A stretch of 64,000 bases of DNA, from NCBI RefSeq assembly GCF_019097595.1, contig NC_080734.1:14493392-14557391 (forward strand), written 5' to 3'. Shown here piece after piece: positions 24,201 through 33,651 of the stretch (the stretch's first letter is position 1; the number at the start of each line of letters is the position of its first letter). The notes under the pieces are model-generated. The model was not told where the DNA came from and searched no databases. It saw nothing but the letters and a program-made list of their open reading frames with translations. Origin of the DNA: Hemibagrus wyckioides. Lineage: Eukaryota; Chordata; Actinopteri; Siluriformes; Bagridae. Position numbers and translations under genes: made by a program.

Positions 24201-27200
24201 AGTAGCAAAGATTGATGGGCTATAGTGTCTTATTTTTTCTCTTAACTGGCACCGTGCGAGTTTGATGTACAAGAAAACCACACAGTACGAACCCCACAAG
24301 TGACTCCTGATTTTATTTCAAGCATCGGACATGAAGAAGGTCTCAGGATGTTTCAGCATACCAATGCAAATCATCGGTAGCTTTCTATGAAAATGTATAT
24401 GGGGTGAATTTGACAAGCCTTCAGATTTTTACTTCTCAATAACTTCTTGCAAGTGTGGAGTATCCTTGGCATATAAAGCGAAGGAAAACGAAGGCACCAT
24501 AATTCTATCAAGTATTTTTTGCTGCTCATGCCGAAGGCGCCTGAATGTGAGAGTAGGCAAAATAGCAAAGACACATTTACTTTTCTGATGGTAGCTATTA
24601 CCACTGTGCACAAACCAACAGGGAAAATAGCAATTCCTCCATCTGGAAAAAATCAATACTTTAGGATAAATGAGAAACACATTCGAATTTCTTTGAGTCA
24701 GGCATTTTGCAAAGTGCTATATTGTATTCTTTGTATTTTTATTTTTTATTTTTTCAAATGACTGTGATATGAAGCAGGTGCATGATGTCAATAACCTAAT
24801 AGACTGATGCTGTCACTTCAGTTGATGCGCTTTCATTTATAAAACTGATGAATTAACATGATAATATAACAGATGTCTTTTCATGACTTCTTAAAAAACA
24901 GTTCCTGTTTGCAGCCATTTAAACATTAAAAAAACTTTCCGTCATCAAAATGGTTTCATCATAGAGCATTTTCAGTAAAGTGCTTCATGTCAGGACTCCT
25001 ATCCATGCATGCTGCACCTGTCAGCTCTAATATACTGAACTAATATATACTTTTCCCCATTGCAGTGGTGAAATAAGATACTAATCTTAGAGTTTGAGTT
25101 TGAGAATCCCTATAGGGCAAAAAGCATAAATCCTCCACACACAGTGCGCCCACTAAAAGTTGCCTACCGTGTGTTTTAACAGTTTGCATAACCTTTCGCC
25201 TTGGGAAACGACAGGTTGTGAAAAAGTACATAAAGTTTATTTCAGTCTATATTCCATCAAACTATGTACATTCTTTCCGAAAAAGCTTGTGTTATTTCTT
25301 TTATTTTAAATAATGAAAATTGAATTTTTTCCACAGAAAATATGTATGGGAAAAGTAATTTAGATGACCCATTCTTGCAGAAAGGATTTGTTAGAAAGGA
25401 TTTATATAAGTTATAGGATCCATCAGCCTTGCACTCCTCACTCTCAGAACTACATACTGTTCTGATTAGTTTCGCTAATTTAGTATTTATAAAAATATTC
25501 TGACACATATGTGCTTCCCATCCCAATCTCACATCCCATCCCATCCCAAATTTATCCCTCTTTGCTGGTATAATAAGCTCCACTCTTCTGAGAAGGCTTT
25601 CCACTAGATTTCGGAGTGTGTCTGTGGGGATTTGTGGTCTTTCAGCTATAGGAGCATTAGTGAGATCAGGCACTGATGCTGGGTGAGGAGGTCTGGGGTG
25701 CAGTCGGTGTTCCAGTTCATTGTAGATGAGGTCAGGACTTTGTAAAGGTTAGCATTGGCAATCTTGGTTTGTTACATGGTTTGTCTACAGGGACATTGTT
25801 GCTGAAACAGTCTTGGGCCCTTTAGTTTCAGTTGAGGGAAACAGATAATTGTGTGTTTTTTGTTTACTGTATATGTGTGTTGGTCAGGTGTCCATATATT
25901 TTTGGCTAAATAATAATAGCTAAATAATAATCAATATGTTTTAAGATTATGTATGTTGTCATTTGGCTGCCATTAATTTACGTTTAACATTGTTTGAAGG
26001 TTTGAATCCATAGATTCTGCAAATAGATGATGTAATATAATAAACCACCTCATTCAGTACAGATAAATCTATCATGTGATCCGGAAATTACAAATAGAAA
26101 ATTCCATCCACAACCATATCTTTGCACAAACCTTTGGCCATAACCATACTGCCAGTTTTTCTTTGTTAAATAACCCCAAGTTATTTTATTTAATATGTTT
26201 GTCAGTCTAAAGTAATGTGGATTGTCCTCCATACAAATTTGTGTGTACAGATTGTGACTATTGAACTGATAACGTATTCGAATAAACTATAATATATTAG
26301 TAATTATAATGTATTCATAATGTATTATATATTGATCTGTCAGAGCTATGCTGCTATAGAAAATTAAGTTACAGCTTTTAACCAATCAGACACAAGAATA
26401 ATTGAAGAGAGCACCAGCAGCTCTATGGTGTAATATTCAGTGATTCATCCTTAACTATATAGACACATTAGTATGAAGTTAATGTTTTTGAGTATGAAGT
26501 CATGTGTTTTAACTGAACTGGACAGGTTCGAAAAATTCAGACAAAGAATTAAAAAATGCTGTGGTATAAAAAAAAAAAGTTGCATTTTGGTTCCTTTGTT
26601 ATAATAGAAAGATTAGATGTTCCAGCATGCCTTAACACAGTTGTAGTCGTAGGCACAAGAGCATAGACAGCTCAGCTTATGGACCTGGAGAGTAAACACA
26701 GTCTAATTAGAGATTAGATATTTTAATCCTAGCAGGTGATGCGACAGGGTGAGCACACTAAGCTAATACGCAGGATCCTCTAGAGCAAACAGAAACTCTG
26801 TTTGTGTAATTGATCAGAGTGATTAATATTGTTCGCTGCTGCTGATGTAAGCGGTCAACCCTGGTGTCATGCCAATGCATTAATATGCTTGGTTGTCCAG
26901 CAGGTATAAGTCATTTCCCCTTACTCTGGCAACAAGATCCCACTGTTATTACTATAATGTAACAAGGACTGTGGCCAGGATCACTGACGTAAATCTCTTC
27001 GAATGAGATCGGTCCAAATTGTTATTTCACTCATTTATTTTATTATTATATAGGCAGCTATCGTAAATATTGTTGTTAAAGCATCCAATGATTCAAAGCA
27101 TCATTTCCATAATTTTTTATATTCTCAAAAGCTGCCATGTTTTAGAGATGAAAACTTAGCTAAGACATTATGTGATGTAATTATGACCTATTATGTCCTG

Positions 27201-29870
27201 GATTAACACTCTTTCTTTGTCACTTGTCTTTGTCATGCAGCAGTGTGGGAGTGGAGGAGACAGACACAGGTAAGTGAGGTAATGGGGGATTGTATTTTTG
27301 TCTAAGTATATATTTCGGGGAAATGTGTAGTGAAATGTAGAGCTGGTTTGTATGAGTGTGAGAACAGTGGTAGTGGTAGGGGTTGCCTAGCTTAGTGGAG
27401 CGCTGTTAACTAGTAGGTTCAGTAAAAGAAACAAACTTTTAGGCAGATGTCTAAATGTAGACTAATTTGTTCCTCTGAACCTATTTCAGACAGACCTACA
27501 GTCAGCTGCATAAGACTATGCTGGAAAGTTTTTTTTTCCTTTGACTGTTAACGTTTGAAAAACACTTTGTATGAAGTGGAGATGTGAGCTTGAGCCACAG
27601 TGATTTTACACCCACTCCTGTCTGTTTCTGAAGATTTCCTCCTGTGGTTAGTTCTTTCGGTTATGACCAGCACTGTGTGAAAGAGTGCTTTCAAAGCCAT
27701 GGGTTGCACTTCATTATTCAATCCCATTTAGCTTGTTTTGAGTCAGATCAGCAGCGCATGCCTGCTCAGAGAGGCTGATCCAGACTTGTTTTCTGATGCT
27801 ACTGATGTCAGAGATGGTGGAATAACCACCCTCTACCCAGTGTTAAGCTGTAAAGAGCCTCTGCGCTGTGTTTTAGAATCAGTTATTTCAGCCAACCAGC
27901 TCATCCACATGAGTGCATTTTGAGTATTGCAATGTCCTTAAGTATAATATGGATTAAATTTTAAACAAAAGTTTTGAATTTTGCTCATTTAATGTACCAG
28001 TGGATTTACCTCAGTCATTATTTGCATCCCGTGTAAGGTTGTTAATTGACATGCATTTTTTAAAGGGGTAAGGAAACTAGTCAACTTTTTATTGTACTTT
28101 TTGTCACTGTGGGTTGACTAGTAAAAATAAGTAAATGTGCAATCCCTACTAGGTGGTAACATAAAAGTATGATTACAAACCTAATTCCATAAATAATATA
28201 AAACGTTTCCAGAAAAACAAGACAACTAATAAGAAAACAAGCAATAATAAATTCATAATCAATAATACAAATAGTACAAGTTTGACTGGCTGTTCAGTAT
28301 GATTAAATGCAAATTAAAGCACTATCCTACACATCACCTGAAGAGGGAGTCTTTAGTGATTTACAGAGGAAATTGAGATACGTGGTTTCCAGACTGACAG
28401 GAGAAGCTCATTCCTCACTGAGGCCCCAGATGGAGTGAGATGAATGTGCATTAAGGCATGCTTAAATCCAAGGAAAGGACATGCCAGATGCTCTTAGGAT
28501 AAAGAGTTGGCAGGAAGATATAGTTCTGAACCAGGATACATAGATAATGTGGTGCAGAGCACTTAGATACTTGGAATAGCAGGACAATAGTTTTAATTAG
28601 ATTCTTGCTGAAATGGAAAGCCAGACAGTTGACTTGAATTGGGGAACTGCATGAAAGAACTCTGCAAAGATTATAACCATGCACACAGCAGCGTTCTGGA
28701 TGATCTGCAGAAGCAATATAATGTATAAATGAATACCAGCAAGCAGAGAGGTACATTAGTGAAACCTGGAAATAATTAATGTTTATAAGAGCAAGTGAGT
28801 GTAATCAGGAAAGATTGTATTTTTATGCTTTGAAGAAGAAAGTCACAGGGTCTGGTGGGTGATGTGATGTGATATAATGTGACTAGTGAATGGGCATTGG
28901 ATGGAAAAAGCAAAGTACAGTAATATTTACTGAATGTACAGTACATGAAGCCCCATGATCTTATCAGTTACCTAAAGATTTAGTACATATTCTGCAAAAC
29001 AAGAGTGGACCAAGTTCTAACACCAGGGGAACTCCAATACTGAGGCAGGGCTCTATTTCCTCTACATATTCTATCATGCAGTAGGTCTGTGGTTAATGTG
29101 AGAAATTTCGTTAAAATAGTTTCCATTAATTTTAGCAAATAGGGGGCACGATGGCTTAGAAGTTAGTATGTATGCCTCACTCTTCCAGGGCTGGGGGTTA
29201 AATTCCCACCTCCACCCTGCATGCTTCCCATTTGTTTGTTCTCCCCATGCTTTGGATTTTCCTCTGAGTATTCTCACTGTCCAAAGACATGCATTGTATG
29301 CATTTCTTATTGTACATAGCGCATGAATGGGTGAGTGTGTGTTTGTGATTGTGCCCTGTAATGGGTTGGCACCCTGTCCAGAGTGTCCCCTGCCTTGTTG
29401 CCTTGTGCCCCAAGTCCCCTGAGATAGACTCCTCACAAATGTGTGTAGGATAAAGCTCTACAGAAAATGAATGGATAACACACTGATATTCTAATAGATT
29501 CACATTGTCACTCCTCCTAAGTTCTTCTTATTAGCAATGTGTCTCTTTTGTAGAATAATTCTAATCATCTTTCATTTAACTGACCTTGTCGAGTGCTATC
29601 ACTGATGACTGTGTTATTTCTAAACAGCTTTTGAATTCTGGGAACACTTGAAATGGACAATATTCATGTAAATTGTTTTGATATTAGTTGTCACTCAATT
29701 TAAATGCAGTATTTATTCATTCACATGTTCATCTTTTTCTTTTTGGTGCTTTTCTCTTCGTTGTCGGATTTAGACTGGCAGATTCCTGCTTCAGAACAGT
29801 GTTTGAGGATGCAGCTGTGAGCTCACTGGAGGAGAACTTCATGGCTCTCAGCAGTGAAGAGACAGATTAA
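8866..29870 (+). CDS. ldlrap1: LDLRAP1/ARH-like endocytic adaptor, eight exons, 5' exon missing
   Basis: Proposed join: 8866-9008, 10383-10495, 20005-20119, 20699-20771, 20993-21073, 21236-21360, 27241-27269, 29774-29870. All introns are GT-AG and the phases close exactly (776 nt plus one base from the missing exon gives 259 codons including stop). The first 148 visible residues are a PTB domain strongly like LDLRAP1 (ARH): it starts LPENWTDTKETLLEG, contains YLGMTLVGQPKGEE, ENVSIYRISYCTADK and ECHAFLCQKKK, and ends in the helix AQAFKVALDFWEIA. In the known family this domain binds NPxY-type tails of LDL-receptor relatives at the plasma membrane and links them to AP-2 and clathrin. The C-terminal exon has LEENFMAL, resembling the AP-2 beta-appendage motif. 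I see no LLDLE clathrin box. The human protein is about 308 residues with roughly 43 before LPENW, so the total length fits. Teleosts have two paralogues and I cannot say which this is. Confidence 0.88.
9009..10382 (+). other. ldlrap1 intron, unique AT-rich sequence
   Basis: 1374 bp between two PTB exons. Nothing recognised except a short TC repeat at 10119-10141 and a duplicated AAAGCTCAGTT phrase near 10255-10275. Confidence 0.7.
10383..10495 (+). CDS. ldlrap1: ldlrap1 exon (PTB, part 2)
   Basis: Codes for ARASTKKFRKVTLNVSP, then GIIITDTETSDLIENVSIYR, the central PTB strands. The acceptor is ttttacag. The donor is tacag|gtagta, weaker than average. Outgoing phase is 2 and the Arg codon AG|A is completed by the next exon. 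The following intron is the largest in the gene (9.5 kb). Confidence 0.93.
10865..11583 (+). mobile_element. Non-autonomous hAT-like DNA transposon
   Basis: Starts CAGTGGCGGGCCGTGC and ends near GACGGCCCACCAC, an imperfect inverted match. A CAGTGGCGGGC terminus is typical of a widespread fish hAT-type family. No transposase is visible inside. Flanks are too diverged for a clear 8-bp duplication, so the superfamily call is tentative. Confidence 0.6.
11705..12072 (-). mobile_element. Internally deleted Tc1 element, transposase relic
   Basis: The coding direction is -. It shares long stretches with the intact element at 35173-36428 (for example around CTTTATGGACCTTGCTTTGT and CAAAGTTGGGAGCAT). 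A terminal repeat beginning on the complementary strand with a cattatattg-type sequence sits at about 12030-12072. The 5' half of the transposase is missing and the left terminus is eroded. Frames are broken. Confidence 0.8.
12156..12197. repeat. CATC tetranucleotide microsatellite
   Basis: About nine ATCC/CATC units. Such tails often mark the end of a degenerate SINE, but none is clear here. Confidence 0.85.
13854..14305. repeat. Long GA-rich tract, right arm of the inverted pair
   Basis: About 450 bp of GAGA, GACA and GGGAGA units, with recurring blocks such as AAAGGGAGACAAAGAGGGAG. It is the reverse-complement counterpart of 7547-7960. Six overlapping - strand open frames rich in Ser and Leu are low-complexity artefacts. 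Confidence 0.9.
16090..16215. repeat. Dispersed fish repeat, end fragment
   Basis: Contains TTTATTTAATAAATTCCCTG and TGCATTTGCGTCTGGTCCTG, an end sequence of a common teleost interspersed repeat. It may be related, in opposite orientation, to 19505-19885. Class not known to me. Confidence 0.4.
16225..16405 (+). mobile_element. Tc1-type 3' end relic
   Basis: Ends GGTGTTCCTAATAAAGTGACC followed by a tgta-type tail, matching the right terminus of the same Tc1 family as 21420-21975. Upstream sequence is diverged. Confidence 0.5.
17300..17518 (+). pseudogene. LINE 5' coding fragment, non-LTR retrotransposon
   Basis: The open frame contains SRSQLLALKKSTAG, LPDEVRRIYLKAKLKAK and PSVIMGNMNSLPI. The last block resembles the start of the endonuclease domain in fish LINEs, where a PSV(I/L)xGNxxSL motif begins the domain. 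It stops in the TATC repeat at 17517, and no endonuclease or reverse transcriptase follows. The assignment rests on recalled motif similarity. Confidence 0.55.
17517..17606. repeat. TATC tetranucleotide microsatellite
   Basis: About 22 uninterrupted TATC units, replacing the rest of the LINE open frame. Confidence 0.95.
17749..17945 (+). repeat. tRNA-derived SINE, second family
   Basis: The A-box-like segment is around GTGGTTCTAGTGGTTAAG and the B box is GGGTTCAAGCCCC. The body includes CTGCGCTCTGACCCCAACTT and the tail ATAATAAAGG. This family differs from the SINE at 1848. Confidence 0.8.
18342..19216. mobile_element. Tc1-type element with foreign or unassigned middle
   Basis: The left end CACTATATGGCCAAAGG and the right end CTTTTGGCCATATAGTG are inverted and preceded by TA on the left. 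The outer parts match a very abundant non-autonomous fish Tc1 family (transposase relic in reverse, e.g. around GGGGATTTGTCCATTCAGCC). About 18715-19155 has no counterpart in that family as I recall it. Confidence 0.8.
19505..19885. repeat. Dispersed repeat of unknown class
   Basis: Starts TCACGGGGCATGGG, is rich in AACACAAAACA-type purine sequence, and ends GCCCCCTGGTGTTCT. It has the look of a common teleost interspersed repeat, possibly retrotransposon-derived. No coding capacity. Confidence 0.4.
20005..20119 (+). CDS. ldlrap1: ldlrap1 exon (PTB, part 3)
   Basis: Codes for ISYCTADKTQDKVFAYISQ followed by SEFSETLECHAFLCQKKKI. The acceptor is tgtttgtag and the donor is ATT|gtgagt. Phases are 2 in and 0 out. 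The ISYCTADK and ECHAFLC blocks are the most diagnostic LDLRAP1-type segments in the window. Confidence 0.94.
20345..20475. repeat. GA-rich tract
   Basis: Blocks of GACAGAGAGGGAGAC and related units in a 579-bp ldlrap1 intron, the same sequence type as the 14-kb tract. A short TA repeat follows at 20518-20536. Confidence 0.8.
20699..20771 (+). CDS. ldlrap1: ldlrap1 exon (PTB C-terminal helix)
   Basis: Codes for AQAVTLTVAQAFKVALDFW then EIAQE, the long C-terminal helix that packs on the PTB core and shapes the peptide groove. The acceptor is cctgcag and the donor is G|gtaagg. Phases are 0 in and 1 out. Confidence 0.94.
20993..21073 (+). CDS. ldlrap1: ldlrap1 exon (linker after PTB)
   Basis: Codes for DKSKKARTCCSCSGSDVHV then ETKSHSAS. 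The acceptor is tgtttag and the donor is TCAG|gtaaca. Phases are 1 in and 1 out. The stretch is basic and then Cys-rich (CCSC) and has no close match that I recall in human LDLRAP1; it is supported by frame continuity and splice sites. The flanking introns are only 221 and 162 bp. Confidence 0.85.
21201..21229. repeat. GT microsatellite abutting an ldlrap1 acceptor
   Basis: About 14 GT units ending six bases before the AG used by the exon at 21236. It occupies the position of the polypyrimidine tract. Confidence 0.9.
21236..21360 (+). CDS. ldlrap1: ldlrap1 exon (Ser/Arg-rich tail)
   Basis: Codes for ETEKSQALMEHKLQKPFLSS, then SIYSLSPRSQPARRRPVKHD and SW. The acceptor is atgacag, directly after a GT repeat rather than a normal polypyrimidine tract. 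The donor is TGG|gtagga. Phase 1 in fits the previous exon and phase 0 out is the only phase that lets the last two exons read to the stop. That closure is the main reason for accepting this exon; similarity alone would not have shown it. Confidence 0.8.
21420..21975 (+). mobile_element. Degenerate Tc1 transposase relic
   Basis: Coding traces on + include GCTGGTGCTGTGCTGGTGTG (GxGxVxVW, the glycine-rich box), CCTTTATGGCCACAATTACC, and ACTCCTTACTCACCAGATTT (PYSPDL, near the catalytic Glu). It ends GTGTTTCTAATAAAGTGGTG. Many frame breaks; not functional. Confidence 0.7.
21976..22125 (+). mobile_element. Tc1-type left-end fragment
   Basis: CAGTCAGGTCCATAAACATTT is the terminus of another abundant fish Tc1 family. 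It starts immediately after the previous relic, so two elements abut. Confidence 0.55.
25550..25910 (-). mobile_element. Non-autonomous Tc1 fragment
   Basis: Shares AATAAGCTCCACTCTTCTGA and GGCACTGATGCTGGGTGAGG with the family at 18342-19216. It ends GGTCAGGTGTCCATATATTTTTGG without a complete terminus. Confidence 0.75.
27241..27269 (+). CDS. ldlrap1: ldlrap1 microexon with NAGNAG acceptor
   Basis: A 29-nt exon coding for QCGSGGDRH plus two bases of an Arg codon. The acceptor sequence is tcatgcagcag, so splicing can occur after the first or the second AG (26 nt), adding or dropping one Gln without a frame change. The donor is CACAG|gtaagt, close to ideal. Outgoing phase 2 matches the last exon. 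Confidence 0.72.
28320..28850. repeat. Old copy of a teleost interspersed repeat
   Basis: The order of phrases (GTCTTTAGTGA, GCTCATTCCTCACTGAGGCC, ACAGCAGCGTTCTGGATGAT, CTGCAGAAGC) follows a repeat found widely in fish intergenic DNA. Class unknown to me. Strongly diverged. Confidence 0.4.
29143..29475 (+). repeat. tRNA-derived SINE, nearly full length
   Basis: Begins GGGGGCACGATGGCTTAGAA and has the B box GGGGGTTAAATTCCC, GTTCTCCCCATGC, GGTTGGCACCCTGTCCAGAG, and a tail near AAAATGAATGG. It is the same family as 1848-2110, 37090-37345 and 41735-42162. Two - strand open frames here are shadows. Confidence 0.8.
29774..29870 (+). CDS. ldlrap1: ldlrap1 terminal coding exon with AP-2-type motif
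   Basis: Codes for R-LADSCFRTVFEDAAVSSL then EENFMALSSEETD and TAA at 29868-29870. The acceptor follows a long pyrimidine tract ending ggatttag. LEENFMAL fits the core of the ARH beta2-appendage helix, written [DE]nX1-2FXX[FL]XXXR in the literature, but the final Arg position is Glu here. In human ARH the equivalent is LDEAFSRLAQSR. Phase 2 in agrees with the microexon. Confidence 0.82.
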
Positions 29871-30466
29871 ACACACACACACACACAAACACTGACAAAA
29901 AGAACACTATCATTATCTACAAATGTAGGTTCATCATGCACCATAAGCACATAATACCAAATGGCAGCAACAAGAGTGCCCCGCATGTTTAATTAGCTAT
30001 TTTCTAGTGAAACTGATCTATTAATCTGTGTTTTTGCCGCATTAGAGAGGTAAGACTGCAGAGCTCGCAGCTCAGAGACACTGTTTAACTCTTTACTTTT
30101 GCGAAATGTGGTTTGTTAGAATTGCAGTCGTTCATATAAAGCCGTTTGCTCTGTGTTAAGAGTTTACAGATTTTCTGGTGTTTTGTTCGCCAGCAGACTT
30201 TGTATGTGACCAACTTCAAGAAAATGTACATATATAGAACATTTTTAACATTTATTATCCAATTTTTAACACAAAGAAATGCATTATGCTCACAAGCTAA
30301 AGGTGTGGTGACATTTTTAAATTCCAAAAATAACTTTTCACTCGATGGATCTGAGAAATAGATAATTCCAGCTATTAAAAATCTTCTGTATGATGTATAT
30401 ATTTATGATATTGTGCAACCAACAAAAATGGTCAAAGAATGATCAGCTACATGCTCTTTAAAGAAT

Positions 30467-30472
30467 AATAAA
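30467..30472 (+). promoter_or_regulatory. Candidate poly(A) signal for ldlrap1
   Basis: AATAAA about 600 bp after the ldlrap1 stop codon, the first canonical hexamer I noticed on this strand in the likely 3' UTR. A second AATAAA lies about 20 bp further. Not proven without transcript data. Confidence 0.4.
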
Positions 30473-32737
30473 GTGGTTATTTTTCAGTAAATAAATAATC
30501 ATCCTACTACTACTACTGAAATGCTCATTTAATATGATTGAGTGATCACATATAAAGACGCAGCTCGATTCTGGTATTTTTAAAGACCTAAAGATTTTTA
30601 CAAGCCTGGGTCAAAAACATCATTACCTCAATACACAGGCATCTTTGTGATACACAGATTGTATCACAACATTTAGTTTAGTTAAAGCACCATTAAGACC
30701 AGTGAAGCCATATTATGAGTTGAGAGATTTTTCTTTCATTGATGATTTTACGCAAATGTAAGTGATTAGCTAGACTCAGTTACTTGTAATAATGAGTCAC
30801 AATCAAGTAATAAAAGCACTGCCAGTACCGATGATGTGCACATGCAATACTCAGACATCCTCATGTTATATCACGATCATATCCCCCAGCCATACACTAG
30901 CCTTAGAGATGATTATTAACACTGTGTTTAAACTGGGTTCTGCCCATTTCCCCATCCCTGAGGCAGATTTTTTCTTATAAGGATAACAGGGTAACTGATG
31001 CTAGGCCTTATCTGCTGACAAAGTCTCAGCTGTGCAGGGCCACAGATGTTCTGATGGAAAACCTTCAGAAATTATTATTATTGTTATCCATGTGTTCATA
31101 GCTGTTCTATGGATATTACAGAATTATATACGATTATAGCAGCAATATAATTAATTGTAGTAACTACAGTGTCTGTGATTGTTTATCCCATTTTTTATCA
31201 TTTATTTACCCTACGCAGATTTCTATAGTTATGTGAAATTGATTTAATGGCTTGCTTTTTATTTTTATTTAAAAGAAATATGCATTGTGTTATTCATTAT
31301 TTAAGATAAGAGTATGTGGCCATTTAACAGTTTCACATGTGCAAAAAATGGAGATTAGTCTTGGGCTCTCTGAAATGTGTACAATAAGTCATGTTTTTCT
31401 GCACATCCTGAACATTCTGTCCAGAAAGCAATTGATGTGAAATCCATCTGCTGATCGCAGAGTGAAAGCACCTCATTCATCCCTGCTTTCCTGTCTTTTT
31501 CTTCCAAGGTCAGAATATAATAGAAGCACAATAAATGGTGAATTTCTTCCGTTGTCTCATGAAGTACAAAAGGTCAAACTGATGGTTTTTACTTCTCAAT
31601 CAGTTTTTTCCCCCTCCTGTTATGTTAGACTTATCTTTTGTTACCTGATCTCTGTTTGTATGAAATACCAAATTTAGGTGTCTCACCTCTTGTACAGTTT
31701 CGTATAGGTTTGTTATGGTTCATTTGGTCGTTGGAATCCTTTTTAATGTATTTATTAATTTGTCTATCTTATCATATTTAGAATTAGGTTTGTATGACAA
31801 GTTATTTTGTATAAATATAGAGTTTTGTGCTCCACCAGCCTGCATGCACCATGTCAGTGCAGAGTCCCTGCATGTAGATAACACAGTACATCACAGGACA
31901 TTTCTATTCATCTAATTTATATGTATATGATGCATTCAGTCTAATATAAGAACCTGGGATGATTCATACATGCTGGAGATCAAAAGAATTATTTCCGGTG
32001 TAATTTGTTTTAACATTTTGTGGACTGTGGTTAATTTATTTGATGGTGCTATTTATTTAAAAAAAAAATAAAAATAAATAAATAAGTAAACTATGCAAAG
32101 TTTAACTTTACACAAACACAGAATGGTGTATCCTATTGTATATGGTATTTAATCAATAAAGCACTGAAACTAATAAAAAAAACACACAATATCCCCAGAA
32201 TCTTTTTAATAAATGAAATCAACATGATATTTGAAAATGTGGGACATAATAAAAACTTTGAGGTCAGAATTTTCCTTCACAAAACAGATGTAGAGTCATC
32301 CTTCTTGTTTCTGTTGTGAGCTCTCGAATATGTTTCCCCCAGATGGCTGCAGTGATAATTGGTGGAGAGATTTATGACTGTGTCAGACTGTATGATCTTT
32401 ACTGACTCTTGCTGGTCACCTGCAGTGCACTTCTGCTGTAGAAACAATTTAGCACTCTGAGAAAAGTTTCCCGCAACGCCATGCAGCTGGTACATTCAAC
32501 ACACTTCATTTCATTACGGTGCAGACAGTAGAACATGCTGCCACCGCTCTTGTCACTGTTACTTAGGAGGAAAATAAAGTTTTCGTTTAATTCATTTTAT
32601 TATTATTATGTGAGTGAATCTGGTGTTCTATGTTGCTTGTATTTATACATTGATTTCTTCATCTGACTTAAACGTAAACTCCTTGATTTTTATATCATGC
32701 CATTAGAAAGTAATCTATAGCATTTGTATATATGCGC

Positions 32738-32960
32738 ACTGGCCATTTTATTTGGAACACCTATGCACCTTCATGTTCATGCAGTTATCCAATCAGCCAA
32801 TTATGTGGCAGCAGATTAAGGCATAAAATCATGCAGATCCAGGTCCAAGAACCTCAATGAATATTCAAAATCAAACATCATCATGAGACAAAAATGTGAT
32901 CTTATTGGTTTTAACTGACTTTTGCTGCCAGATGGTGTAACATAGTAAAGCGACAGCTGA
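32738..32960 (+). mobile_element. Tc1-type left-end relic
   Basis: TGGCCATTTTATTTGGAACACC, read as the family's left end, is followed by TCATGCAGTTATCCAATCAG and GGCATAAAATCATGCAGATC. It belongs to the family whose transposase relic lies at 21420-21975. Confidence 0.65.
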
Positions 32961-33651
32961 TCATGATATTAGATGCAACAGCTAGTATCTACTATACTCT
33001 CTTAAAAAATAAAAAAAAATTCATTAAAACACAAACAAACAAACAAACAAAACAAAAAAAACGCCGAATGATTCCATCAAGTGACCTTTTGGTTATTTTG
33101 TCACTGATTGGATCAACCACAAATCAAAATCAGACATCAGGTCCTCAGATTTAGTTCCCCTGGATCGGCCAAGAGCCCATTTCTGCCTCATGCTGATCAT
33201 GATAAAGTGAGTGTTTTCAAAATATTTGTTTTTGAATATTACTCAGTCTAAATGAATTTGTTGTTCTGTACAGTATGTGCTGTCAATGGAGTTCTTTAAC
33301 ACATAAAATGAGTCATTAGTTTCACTTGATTTGAAAATGTTGCTTTTATTTAAATACTTTATTCACGGCATAATATTCAACAAACAGAACAAAATGCCAG
33401 TCTATTATTCCCGAAATCTTTATTGTAGTTAATACTGAAGAGGAAGAGAAGATAGCAAAATAGCAAGAAATTAAGAAGAAAATTCAGTAGGATTTTGAAT
33501 TCAGTTTCTATGCACCATGGCCCCATGCGTGTACCATTATTAACATTTAATTTGATGTGTAAACTACCTCATGGTCTCGGTAACTGTACAAAATGTGATC
33601 AGTGGTCAATCTAGCTGATGTTCTGTCATTCACATAACTCATATATATATA

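Larger units (their letters stand above)
21361..27240 (+). other. ldlrap1 5.9-kb intron
   Basis: Contains Tc1 relics at 21420-22125 and 25550-25910. Between 22130 and 25550 and between 25910 and 27240 I see unassigned AT-rich sequence with no exon I can support. Two CTCF-like motifs lie at 22302 and 22366. Confidence 0.6.
27270..29773 (+). other. ldlrap1 last intron
   Basis: Unassigned sequence to about 28320, then an old dispersed repeat and a SINE. An open frame at 27738-27923 has no splice sites that fit the gene and no similarity I recognise. Confidence 0.6.
29871..33651. other. Downstream of ldlrap1: probable 3' UTR then intergenic
   Basis: About 600 bp of likely 3' UTR, then AT-rich DNA without genes. 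A Tc1 left-end relic lies at 32738-32960 and a CAAA tract at about 33030-33060. No coding exon recognised. Confidence 0.6.

Noticed and set aside
27738..27923. Open frame that could be an extra ldlrap1 exon
   Set aside because: No acceptor and donor in compatible phase, and no family similarity; the gene closes without it.
27241..29870. Reading the microexon as VWEWRRQTQ, which superficially recalls VVWEL in human LDLRAP1
   Set aside because: That frame requires phase 1 input and phase 0 output and cannot reach the terminal exon without a stop. Adding the exon at 21236-21360 gives a fully consistent frame instead.
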